Part shown: positions 1 through 6,097 of the stretch, one piece after another | Position numbering within the stretch: position 1 is the first letter of the stretch | How the letters are laid out: each line of letters begins with the position of its first letter | Source of the DNA: Psychroflexus sp. | Lineage (GTDB): Bacteria > Bacteroidota > Bacteroidia > Flavobacteriales > Flavobacteriaceae | NCBI GenBank assembly: GCA_007116535.1 | Contig: SKIG01000167.1 | Location: 1 to 6,359, forward strand | Direction: 5' to 3' | DNA: 6,359 nucleotides | Notes under the pieces: model-generated | Databases searched by the model: none | Told to the model about the DNA's origin: nothing | Seen by the model: only the letters and a program-made list of their open reading frames with translations | Position numbers and translations under genes: made by a program

Positions 1-695
1 GCATGATTAATCCGATTATGATGAATGTTATAATTCCAATTTTTTCGTCGATTCAGTCAGATATTACGAGGCTTAATAAAATTTATAAGAAGTTAGTCAA
101 CTATGCTTCTTTTGTAAACTTACCTGTGTATGCGCTGATGATTTTTTGTTCCACTGAATTATTGGAAATCCTTTATGGAAAAGATTACCAAACTTATGGA
201 TTAGTACTTTCTTTTATGGCGTTTACCTACTTTATCATTTCTATATTTAATTCGGTAGGGAGCTTACAGATAGCAACAGGAAGGACAGATTTAGGTTTTA
301 AGTGGACAATCATCAGGTTTCTTGCAACACCCTTAGTTATTTATTTTGCCGCGCAAATAAGTTTAGTAGCTGTTGCTGCGTCGTACTCGATGCTATTTGT
401 TTTATTTGTAATTCCCATTTGGAAAATTCAACTTCAACCTATGATTGGCATTGGTTTAGTGGAATTAATAAGAAAGTTCATTCAGCCATTTTTAGCGATT
501 TCAATTGTTTTGATTGTCTCATTTTATTTTAATGAATGGCAAATTTCAAACAATGTATTTTTAAACTTGTTTGTAAAAGCAATTTTTGTTGGTTTGTATG
601 TATTTCTATTCGGATTTTTCTTTGAAAGAAGACTTGGCAAAGAAGTAATTCAGAAAGGGAGTGAAGTTTTACTTACTAAACTTCGAAAGTTTTGA
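1..695 (+). CDS. Polysaccharide flippase, PST/Wzx type of the MOP superfamily (5'-truncated by window edge)
   Basis: This is the C-terminal half of an integral membrane transporter that flips lipid-linked oligosaccharide units across the inner membrane during O-antigen, capsule or exopolysaccharide synthesis. The reading frame is open from the first base and the first full codon is at base 3. That codon is an ATG, but it is most likely internal, because family members usually have 430-500 residues and only about 230 are present. The segment PIFSSIQSD...RLNKIYKKL...LPVYALMIF...ELLEILYGKDY (residues 12-62) matches the typical PST block, in which a hydrophobic helix is followed by a short loop ending in G-K-D/E-x-Y/W. 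Further hydrophobic helices lie at about 66-88, 103-120, 122-141, 160-176 and 187-207, followed by a basic cytoplasmic tail. It converges on the minus-strand membrane protein at 726. The family is clear from sequence character; the transported glycan cannot be told. Confidence 0.85.
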   Translation, partial: MINPIMMNVIIPIFSSIQSDITRLNKIYKKLVNYASFVNLPVYALMIFCSTELLEILYGKDYQTYGLVLSFMAFTYFIISIFNSVGSLQIATGRTDLGFKWTIIRFLATPLVIYFAAQISLVAVAASYSMLFVLFVIPIWKIQLQPMIGIGLVELIRKFIQPFLAISIVLIVSFYFNEWQISNNVFLNLFVKAIFVGLYVFLFGFFFERRLGKEVIQKGSEVLLTKLRKF

Positions 696-725
696 TTACT
701 ATATCAGCTTATCTTTCAGTCAAAC

Positions 726-1136
726 TTATTTTGAATAGTTATTTCTTTTAAAATAACTTATCAGATAAACAATTAGAGCGGTGTTAACTATCAAAAAGAC
801 AATACTTCTCAATTGAAAACTATTTATAATTGTGGCTAAATTAAGTTTTGAAAAAATCAAAAACAACAAGCATCCTAAAAAGCAATTCAATAAACTTTTC
901 AAATAACTCATGTTGGTTAATCTATGAATGAAAACTGTAGAAATCAGGACAAATAGGTATGGTTGTGAATTTAATGAAATTAATTGATAAGTAATTTTAG
1001 CAGCATTGAATTCGATGATTTCTCCCTGTTGAAAATTGATATCAGTCAAAATAAAAATCACAAAAAGCAAATACTTTATCATCCCAATCATAGACAAATA
1101 CAAAACTACTTCTGCAAATTCATTTTTAAATTTCAT
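726..1136 (-). CDS. Hypothetical multi-spanning membrane protein, 136 aa, coupled to the glycosyltransferase
   Basis: I do not recognise the family. The 136-residue product is strongly hydrophobic, with likely membrane helices at about 9-31, 58-71, 78-97 and 109-128. It has a polar loop (residues 32-57) rich in Glu, Asn and Gln and a basic C-terminal tail (FKRNNYSK). No catalytic motif is visible. Its ATG lies 11 bases inside the end of the upstream glycosyltransferase gene, in another frame, so the two are almost certainly co-transcribed and may be translationally coupled. That overlap is the main support for it being a real gene. The position between a flippase and a glycosyltransferase suggests a role in envelope-glycan assembly. 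It could also be a small lipid-linked sugar-modifying accessory protein or the remnant of a larger polytopic protein such as a Wzy polymerase, but at this size and without motifs that is only inference. Confidence 0.6.
   Translation of the reverse strand: MKFKNEFAEVVLYLSMIGMIKYLLFVIFILTDINFQQGEIIEFNAAKITYQLISLNSQPYLFVLISTVFIHRLTNMSYLKSLLNCFLGCLLFLIFSKLNLATIINSFQLRSIVFLIVNTALIVYLISYFKRNNYSK
737..758. terminator. Possible bidirectional terminator hairpin between convergent genes
   Basis: AGTTATTT (737-744) and AAATAACT (751-758) are perfect 8-bp complementary arms around a 6-base loop. The hairpin lies in the last codons of the minus-strand membrane protein gene and 42 bases after the flippase stop, where two convergent transcripts meet. 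The stem has a single G/C pair per arm and no clear U-tract follows on either strand, so termination strength is doubtful. Confidence 0.25.
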
Positions 1137-2256
1137 TGTGTAGTTTTCTATTCAAAATGTTTTCAATCAATTTTTTCCACTTCTCACTAATCGCTTCCAA
1201 ATTAAATTTTTCAACGGATTTTGGTGCATTTGACATGCAATTTTGGTAAAAATCTTCCTCAAGAAACATTTTCCGCATGGCAGAGGCAAAATCATTTGTA
1301 TCCCTTTTTTTAATTAGAATTCCGTTGATGTTAGGTTGAATGATTTCTGATGGGCCTGAAGTTATATCCAAACTAATCACAGGAGTTCCTAAACTCAAAG
1401 ATTCCACTAATACCATAGGAAAACCTTCGTAATTACTAGTCAAACAAATTGCTCGTGCATTCTGTATAATTGCTGATGGTGATGAAATATGAGGTAGAAA
1501 CTCTACATAATCACTAAATTCTGTAGTAGCAACTTTTTTTATGAGCATATCTTTATCATTGCCATCTCCCATAATTACAAGAAAAACATTTTTTTTCCAT
1601 AGTTTAGATTTACCATATGCTTCAATTAAAAAACTCAGGTTTTTTACTTTTTCATCAATTCTTCCGTAGCTTAAAAAGTAAGTCTTGTTTTTTAATTGAT
1701 GAGGAATTTCACTGCATTCTTCAAAAAAAGAAGGATCATAGCAATTGGGGATATAATGTGTATTTTTTATTCCATTTTCTTGTAAGATGTTTTCTTCTAT
1801 GTATTTGGAAACACCAATTGTAGCTACATTTTTTTTATAAAGTTGAAGCATTTTTGTGCCAAATTTTTCAAAGTAATGTGCTTGAAGCGCACTGTGAACC
1901 ACATCTATTGTTTTTATATTTTTATACACATAGGCTTTGTATAGTTGCTCTCTCCGAAGTTGATTTTTAGGTCGATGGTCTATGATTAAATCAATTTTCT
2001 TCTCAAGAAGAAACTGTCTTAGTTTTCTAAGGCGATAAAATCGCTTGATAAAATTGTCCTTTTCATCTTTGAATTGACCTAAATCAAACAATTCTCCTGA
2101 AAATTCTTGTTCAATTTTGCTATTCAATGTAATTACAAATACTTGATGTGCAAGATTATGAAGTATCTTAGAAAGTATTACTACAGAACGTTCGGCACCT
2201 CCCTTTCCTAAGGAAACAGTAACTAGTCCAATTTTTTTTACTTTATCCGTATTCAT
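1126..2256 (-). CDS. Glycosyltransferase family 4 (GT-B fold), cytoplasmic, 376 aa
   Basis: It transfers a sugar from a nucleotide-sugar donor to a growing glycan, probably at the cytoplasmic face of the inner membrane during surface polysaccharide or LPS synthesis. Numbered from the chosen start, the N-terminal Rossmann domain opens with KKIGLVTVSLGKGGAERS (residues 7-24), the acceptor-side glycine loop of this family. An IPN motif sits at 169-171. The C-terminal donor-binding domain begins with YGRIDEKVKNL (197-207) and contains IMGDGNDK (228-235). The hallmark EGFPMVLVE (277-285) is the E-x7-E motif, followed by SLGTPVIS. The frame stays open upstream to an ATG at 2316, but the extra 20 residues are hydrophobic and unlike the family, which normally starts a few residues before the first beta strand, so the ATG at 2256 is preferred. 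The donor and linkage cannot be deduced. The gene leads a two-gene minus-strand unit with the membrane protein ending at 726. Confidence 0.9.
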   Translation of the reverse strand: MNTDKVKKIGLVTVSLGKGGAERSVVILSKILHNLAHQVFVITLNSKIEQEFSGELFDLGQFKDEKDNFIKRFYRLRKLRQFLLEKKIDLIIDHRPKNQLRREQLYKAYVYKNIKTIDVVHSALQAHYFEKFGTKMLQLYKKNVATIGVSKYIEENILQENGIKNTHYIPNCYDPSFFEECSEIPHQLKNKTYFLSYGRIDEKVKNLSFLIEAYGKSKLWKKNVFLVIMGDGNDKDMLIKKVATTEFSDYVEFLPHISSPSAIIQNARAICLTSNYEGFPMVLVESLSLGTPVISLDITSGPSEIIQPNINGILIKKRDTNDFASAMRKMFLEEDFYQNCMSNAPKSVEKFNLEAISEKWKKLIENILNRKLHNEI

Positions 2257-2272
2257 TTCATTGATAAAAGTG

Positions 2273-2280
2273 TAAAAATA
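2273..2280 (-). promoter_or_regulatory. Weak candidate -7 element for the glycosyltransferase unit
   Basis: On the minus strand this reads TATTTTTA, seven of eight bases matching the Bacteroidota -7 consensus TAnnTTTG. A TTC trinucleotide, not the preferred TTG, lies 19 bases upstream. If it is used, transcription would start only a few bases before the ATG at 2256 and downstream of the ATG at 2316, which agrees with the shorter protein start. In DNA this AT-rich such a match easily arises by chance. Confidence 0.22.
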
Positions 2281-2330
2281 CAACTTAAGCCAATAAACGG
2301 AAAAAGTTCTATCCATTCTTTACCTGCTAC

Positions 2331-2362
2331 TGTGATAATAGAGTTTAATTTTTGTACTTTTA
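2331..2362 (+). promoter_or_regulatory. Candidate Bacteroidota promoter for the phosphoethanolamine transferase gene
   Basis: A TACTTTTA octamer at 2355-2362 matches TAnnTTTG in seven of eight positions. A TGTG at 2331-2334, one mismatch from TTTG, lies 20 bases upstream. A start of transcription shortly after 2362 would leave a leader of roughly 15-20 bases before the ATG at 2384. The 127 bases between this ATG and the divergent ATG at 2256 are the only non-coding stretch available for control of both units. Confidence 0.35.
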
Positions 2363-2383
2363 GCTGAAATTTTTAATTCAGGA

Positions 2384-3976
2384 ATGAGTAAAATCCTTCA
2401 ACAAGAAAAATTTAAAAACATCAGTTTGTTTTGGGGTATCCCTTTGCTACTTGCATTTGTTTTTCAACTCCTCTTTGCAAGTCGTATTGATTTGACGAGC
2501 TTGATTCTCCTTCAATACCTTGTTTTTATACTCATACTTCATTTAACTATTTCAGTTTTTAAAAACACAAAATTGAAGCAGATAGTCCACATACTAGTGT
2601 ATTCAATATTTGTACTCAGTCTTACCATAGAAAGCATTTATCTTTCTTGGTTTGCAAGTGTTTTTTCGCCTTCAAGTCTGTTTATTTTGTTAGAAACCAA
2701 TGTTGCAGAAGCATTCGAGTTTTTAACTTTTTACACGCAATGGAATGTGTTGATTTTCATTTTTCTAATGTTATTGGTTTTGGTTGTAGGAATTTTCAAC
2801 CTCAAAAAAAGTAAGTTCTTTTTCTTACATTTAAAAACAACTTACACTTTTGTTGCATTATTGAGTTTACTGCTTTTGTTGAAATTTTCAACGCTTATCA
2901 ACTATAATTTCGCGTATCTATTTGGAAGGGGAGTGGTAGTTTATAATTACGAACGGCTTCAACAAGCTAACTTAAATATAGATTCACCCTTGGGAAATTT
3001 TTCTTCAGTTGAACTTACTTCTCCCGAAAAACCGAAAACTTTTGTATTGGTAATTGGTGAATCTACGCAACAACATCACCTTCAATTGTATGGTTATGAG
3101 CGAGAAACAACGCCGAATTTTTCTTCAATAAAAGATGAATTGTTAGTGTTTGAAGACGTTGTGAGTACTAATGTATATACGATTGGCGCACTAAAAACAG
3201 CGTTGACATACAATGACTTAGAAGGAGACAATGAAACAACGATTGTACAAATGATGAATCAAGCGGGGTTTAAGACGTTTTGGTTGTCCAATCAGCGTCC
3301 GGTTGGTCCTTACGAGAGTTTGGTTACCAAAATGGCAAAGGCTTCGGATAAATTTATTTTTACCAATGCAGAGCTTGCGGGTGCAAAAACACCTTACGAT
3401 GAAGTTTTAATTCCACATTTTCAGAATGCCTTGAAGGATGAAGCACCACATAAGTTTATTGTACTTCACTTATTAGGAACTCATTTGAAGTATTACAATA
3501 GGTATCCAAAAGAGCAAGATTTCTTTGCCAATCAAACAATTGAAGGCAAAAGTGAAGAAGCAATGAGGTTCATCAATGAATACGACAATGCTATTCGTTA
3601 CCAAGATGAGGTGTTATTCAATTTATTGAGTGAGCTAAAAAAACAAGAGGAGGAAACTTACTTTTTGTACTTTTCTGATCATGGAGAAGAAGTCTTCTCG
3701 ACTTCTGATTTTGCGGGGCATAATGAAGAAAAACCTACTCCCGCGATGTATGAGATTCCCTTTGTATTATGGCATTCGCAACCTAAAGAAGAGTGGGAGA
3801 ATTATTTGTCTCGAAAATATTCTACTCGGCATTTAATCCACACAGTCGCAGATTTATCAGGGATAGAATTTGATGAAATCGAACCTAAAAAAAGCATATT
3901 TTCTGAAGAATTTGAAGAAATACCAAGAATAATTTCTAAAAATAGGAATTATGATGAATGGGTGAATGATAACTAA
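2384..3976 (+). CDS. Phosphoethanolamine transferase, EptC/CptA-like (sulfatase-fold), 530 aa
   Basis: This inner-membrane enzyme transfers phosphoethanolamine from phosphatidylethanolamine to a lipid-A or LPS-core acceptor on the periplasmic side. Five N-terminal helices lie at about 14-32, 38-58, 66-90, 119-139 and 152-171, as in EptA/MCR proteins, followed by a periplasmic alkaline-phosphatase/sulfatase-like domain. Its motifs in order are VIGESTQ (223-229, metal ligand E226), LYGYERETTPN (235-245), VYTIGALKTALTY (264-276, T266 the likely phosphate-accepting nucleophile), HLLGTHLKYYNRYP (362-375), YFSDHGEE (429-436, metal ligands D432 and H433) and AGHNEE (444-449) before the IPFVLW strand. 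The wording VIGEST, YTI..L..ALT and HLLGTH.KY..RYP resembles E. coli EptC (CptA/YijP) more than EptA or MCR-1. In E. coli that enzyme modifies heptose I; the acceptor here is unknown. All key residues are present, so it is probably active. The length is normal for the family. It is divergent from the glycosyltransferase and separated from the next gene by a strong promoter. Confidence 0.92.
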   Translation: MSKILQQEKFKNISLFWGIPLLLAFVFQLLFASRIDLTSLILLQYLVFILILHLTISVFKNTKLKQIVHILVYSIFVLSLTIESIYLSWFASVFSPSSLFILLETNVAEAFEFLTFYTQWNVLIFIFLMLLVLVVGIFNLKKSKFFFLHLKTTYTFVALLSLLLLLKFSTLINYNFAYLFGRGVVVYNYERLQQANLNIDSPLGNFSSVELTSPEKPKTFVLVIGESTQQHHLQLYGYERETTPNFSSIKDELLVFEDVVSTNVYTIGALKTALTYNDLEGDNETTIVQMMNQAGFKTFWLSNQRPVGPYESLVTKMAKASDKFIFTNAELAGAKTPYDEVLIPHFQNALKDEAPHKFIVLHLLGTHLKYYNRYPKEQDFFANQTIEGKSEEAMRFINEYDNAIRYQDEVLFNLLSELKKQEEETYFLYFSDHGEEVFSTSDFAGHNEEKPTPAMYEIPFVLWHSQPKEEWENYLSRKYSTRHLIHTVADLSGIEFDEIEPKKSIFSEEFEEIPRIISKNRNYDEWVNDN

Positions 3977-3984
3977 AATGAAAC

Positions 3985-4014
3985 TTGTTCAACACAAATT
4001 TAATTTTATATTTG
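3985..4014 (+). promoter_or_regulatory. Bacteroidota sigma-A type promoter for the parvulin-rsmE-DUF4159-trmH cluster
   Basis: TTG at 3985-3987 and TATATTTG at 4007-4014 match both elements of the Bacteroidota vegetative promoter (TTG and TAnnTTTG) exactly, with a 19-base spacer that is within the preferred range. Transcription should start about 4018-4022, giving a leader of about 25 bases before the ATG at 4046. It begins nine bases after the stop of the phosphoethanolamine transferase gene, so it separates the surface-glycan genes from the downstream cluster. It is the best promoter match seen in the window. Confidence 0.7.
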
Positions 4015-4028
4015 AAAATGTTTTTCAA
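4012..4028. promoter_or_regulatory. Perfect 7-bp inverted repeat over the predicted transcription start
   Basis: TTGAAAA (4012-4018) and TTTTCAA (4022-4028) are exact reverse complements separated by three bases. The left arm begins inside the -7 element and the repeat covers the predicted start of transcription. The core TTTCAAC then recurs as a direct repeat at 4023-4029 and 4037-4043. Such placement would suit a repressor operator or a small 5' hairpin, but the arms are short and A/T-rich and could arise by chance. Confidence 0.25.
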
Positions 4029-4045
4029 CCATAACATTTCAACGA

Positions 4046-4669
4046 ATGAAATATCTTTCTTTTTTCATTTTTCTCTTTACTAGCTTATTAATCGCTCAGC
4101 CAAATCTATTTAATCAGTCTTATGATGAGGTACAGGATTTCGGTCTTTCTGAGAATGAAATTAAAGATTTGCGCTCAAGAGGGGAGTTGGTTATTTTTAA
4201 TGAAGAAAAACATGAAACTAAGATTGCAAAGGATTTATTTAAAAAGCGTGTAGGAAAATCTGTAAAGCAAAAGCAAGCTCTTGGTGTAACAACTTATACT
4301 GTTGTTGCTGATGCAGAAATCCCGCATTACAGAATGAATTATATATTTATTGATGGTAATAAAATGAATCCATCCAGAGTAGATAATATGGTGAAAACAC
4401 TTAGAAAATTGTTGGATGACGATATTCAGTTTGAAGCTGTTGCACGACAGTATTCAATGGATTATAACGGAAGAAGGGGAGGGGACTCAGGTTGGTTCAA
4501 GCAACAAAAAGCAGTTCCTGAATTCTTTGATGCGACCAATCGACCTAAGTTACTCGCCAACGAAATTTTTGAAGTTTCATTAGAAGAAGCTAATTGGTTT
4601 TATATCGTAAAAAAGACCTATTCTTCTACTAATATAAGAGAAATTTTAGTCCTTGTAGAAAGAGAATAA
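4046..4669 (+). CDS. Secreted parvulin-like (PpiC-type) peptidyl-prolyl isomerase domain protein, 207 aa
   Basis: A short Sec signal peptide (MKYLSFFIFLFTSLLIAQ, cleavage near 17-18) sends it to the periplasm. Residues 19-90 form a charged linker of no recognisable family. Residues about 96-192 form a divergent parvulin domain. The strand RMNYIFID (96-103) is followed by a helix with FEAVARQYSMD (129-139), then GGDSGWF (145-151), VPEFFDA (157-163) and a final strand WFYIVKK (184-190). The FxxxAxxYSxD...GGDxGWF signature is diagnostic of the rotamase family. Known relatives fold or chaperone outer-membrane and periplasmic proteins. Aligned by eye, the two active-site His residues of parvulins (as in SHILV and HII) are Tyr99 and Tyr186 here, and the usual Met is Ala156, so isomerase activity is uncertain and a chaperone or binding role is possible. 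The gene heads the cluster behind the promoter at 3985 and ends three bases before rsmE. Confidence 0.8.
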   Translation: MKYLSFFIFLFTSLLIAQPNLFNQSYDEVQDFGLSENEIKDLRSRGELVIFNEEKHETKIAKDLFKKRVGKSVKQKQALGVTTYTVVADAEIPHYRMNYIFIDGNKMNPSRVDNMVKTLRKLLDDDIQFEAVARQYSMDYNGRRGGDSGWFKQQKAVPEFFDATNRPKLLANEIFEVSLEEANWFYIVKKTYSSTNIREILVLVERE

Positions 4670-4672
4670 TTT

Positions 4673-5383
4673 ATGCAGCTTTTTTACTTTTCTGATGTAA
4701 ACGCTAACACTACTTCTTTTGTTTTAGACAAGGAAGAAAGCAGGCATATTGTAAAAGTTTTACGTAAAAAAGAAGGTGACCAAATTCATGTGACAGACGG
4801 AATGGGAAACCTATACTTGTGTAATTTGGCCAATGCTAATCACAATAAATGTCTACTTGAGGTAGTTGAAGTAACTACTCATTCAAAAAGCAGAAATTAT
4901 AATTTAGATATTGGTGTTGCTCCCACTAAAAGCAACGATAGAACAGAATGGTTTTTGGAGAAAGCAACAGAAATTGGAATTGACAAAGTGAATTTTTTGG
5001 AGTGTGTAAATTCTGAAAGAAAAGTCATAAAAACAGAGCGATTTGAAAAAGTTGTTCTGAGTGCTATGAAACAATCGCTCCAATACCATTTGCCCGTTAT
5101 TACTGAGTTACAATCATTCGAAAAACTTGTTTCTTCTGCCAAGCATAAACAAAAATTTATTGCTCATTGCTATGATTCACCTAAAAAGAATCTTTGGGAG
5201 GCGATAGATTCAAGTTTAGATGAGGTATTGATTCTTATTGGTCCTGAAGGTGACTTTTCAGAAGAAGAAGTCGATTTAGCAATCAATCATGGATTTATTC
5301 CTGTAAGTTTAAGTCAAAATAGGCTACGTACAGAAACTGCTGCATTAGTAGCTGTCCATACAATAAGCTTAAATTTTCAATAA
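4673..5383 (+). CDS. rsmE: 16S rRNA (uracil(1498)-N(3))-methyltransferase RsmE
   Basis: It methylates N3 of U1498 in helix 44 of 16S rRNA in the assembled 30S subunit, using S-adenosylmethionine. The N-terminal PUA-like domain carries RHIVKVLRKKEGD (24-36), the family's H-x3-VLR-x3-GD block. The C-terminal SPOUT domain contains APTKSNDRTEWFLEKATEIGI (83-103) and SERKVIK (114-120). The two SAM-binding trefoil-knot segments are LIGPEGDFSEEEV (188-200) and LSQNRLRTETAAL (213-225). At 236 residues it has the normal length and looks complete. The ATG at 4673 lies three bases after the stop of the parvulin-like gene and gives the usual MxLFYF start of the family. No separate promoter is evident, so it is probably co-transcribed from 3985. 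Confidence 0.95.
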   Translation: MQLFYFSDVNANTTSFVLDKEESRHIVKVLRKKEGDQIHVTDGMGNLYLCNLANANHNKCLLEVVEVTTHSKSRNYNLDIGVAPTKSNDRTEWFLEKATEIGIDKVNFLECVNSERKVIKTERFEKVVLSAMKQSLQYHLPVITELQSFEKLVSSAKHKQKFIAHCYDSPKKNLWEAIDSSLDEVLILIGPEGDFSEEEVDLAINHGFIPVSLSQNRLRTETAALVAVHTISLNFQ

Positions 5384-5387
5384 GCGA

Positions 5388-5419
5388 TTGCGTTAGAAAT
5401 TTACATTTCTCTACATTTA
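5388..5419 (+). promoter_or_regulatory. Candidate promoter before the DUF4159 gene
   Basis: TTG at 5388-5390 lies 21 bases before TACATTTA at 5412-5419, which matches TAnnTTTG in seven of eight positions. The heptamer TACATTT occurs three times in this gap, starting at 5402, 5412 and 5418. Only the middle copy has plausible spacing from the TTG. The predicted leader would be short, about 10-13 bases. The downstream genes could equally be transcribed by read-through from rsmE, since the gap is only 53 bases and holds no hairpin terminator. Confidence 0.4.
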
Positions 5420-5436
5420 CATTTTAATTCAAATTT

Positions 5437-6084
5437 ATGCGTTTAGCTTATAAAATTATATTTTTTGCATTATTTGCCACCCACTTATTGCACTCTCAAG
5501 AAATAGCCCTACTTAAATACCAAGGTGGAGGGGATTGGTATAGTAATCCAACTTCATTACCAAATTTAATTGCTTTTGCTAACAAAGAAATCAATACTGC
5601 TATTGAAGCTAAGCCTGTGACAGTTGAAACAGTAAGCCCCGAGATTTTCAATTATGCTTTTATACATTTAACAGGTCATGGCAATATTTACTTTTCTGAT
5701 CAAGAAGCAGAAAATCTAAGGAAGTATTTACTCAGTGGGGGTTTTCTTCATGCTGATGACAATTATGGTTTAGCGCCATATTTTAAAGAAGCCATAAAGA
5801 AAGTTTTTCCGGATAGAGAATTACAAGAGTTGCCCGCTTCGCATCCAATTTTTAAAGCACCTTTTGAATTTCCTAATGGTTTACCAAAAATCCATGAACA
5901 TGATGGACTTCCACCACAAGCATTTGGTATTTTTGATGAAGATAGACTAATTGTACTTTTTACTTTTGAAAGTGATTTGGGGAATGGATGGGAAGATCCT
6001 GAAGTGCATAATGACCCTGAAGAAGTAAGATTGAAAGCATTGCGAATGGGGACTAATATTTTGCATTATGTTTTTATGAACTAA
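5437..6084 (+). CDS. Secreted DUF4159 domain protein, 215 aa
   Basis: An N-terminal Sec signal peptide (MRLAYKIIFFALFATHLLHSQ, cleavage near 20-21) is followed by one domain that I recognise as DUF4159, which has a glutamine-amidotransferase/Rossmann-like fold. Visible conserved blocks are KYQGGGDWYSNP (27-38), FIHLTGHG (75-82), LRKYLLSGGFLHADDNYG (94-111), ELPASHPIF (131-139) and DLGNGWED (180-187), then a C-terminal helix RMGTNILHYV. The H-L-T-G-H-G and GGFLHADD segments resemble the putative ligand-binding loops of that fold, but the nucleophilic Cys of true amidotransferases is absent from the processed protein, so amidotransferase activity is not expected. Its biochemical role is unknown. 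It sits 53 bases after rsmE and 13 bases before an RNA methyltransferase gene; from memory, this order recurs in Flavobacteriia. Location is probably periplasmic. Confidence 0.82.
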   Translation: MRLAYKIIFFALFATHLLHSQEIALLKYQGGGDWYSNPTSLPNLIAFANKEINTAIEAKPVTVETVSPEIFNYAFIHLTGHGNIYFSDQEAENLRKYLLSGGFLHADDNYGLAPYFKEAIKKVFPDRELQELPASHPIFKAPFEFPNGLPKIHEHDGLPPQAFGIFDEDRLIVLFTFESDLGNGWEDPEVHNDPEEVRLKALRMGTNILHYVFMN

Positions 6085-6097
6085 TAGGCGACTAAGC

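Noticed and set aside
3..5. ATG at base 3 as a true start for the flippase
   Set aside because: The resulting protein would be half the family length and would begin mid-domain; the frame is open to the window edge.
302..532. 76-residue plus-strand frame inside the flippase gene
   Set aside because: It lies wholly within a well-supported gene in another frame, and its Cys- and Phe-rich composition is typical of shifted translation of a membrane protein gene.
696..725. Factor-independent terminator directly after the flippase stop
   Set aside because: No GC-rich stem or U-tract is present in this 30-base gap; only the AT-rich hairpin at 737-758 is nearby.
984..1190. 68-residue plus-strand frame opposite the membrane protein and the glycosyltransferase end
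   Set aside because: It is antisense to two overlapping genes, shows no motif and has no promoter.
1617..1823. 68-residue plus-strand frame antisense to the glycosyltransferase
   Set aside because: The opposite strand encodes clear GT4 motifs and this product resembles no family.
2257..2383. Riboswitch or small RNA in the divergent gap
   Set aside because: The gap is short and AT-rich, and no conserved aptamer core or strong hairpin was seen.
4897..5142. Minus-strand frames of 81 and 61 residues opposite rsmE
   Set aside because: They are shadows of conserved RsmE coding sequence with no independent support.
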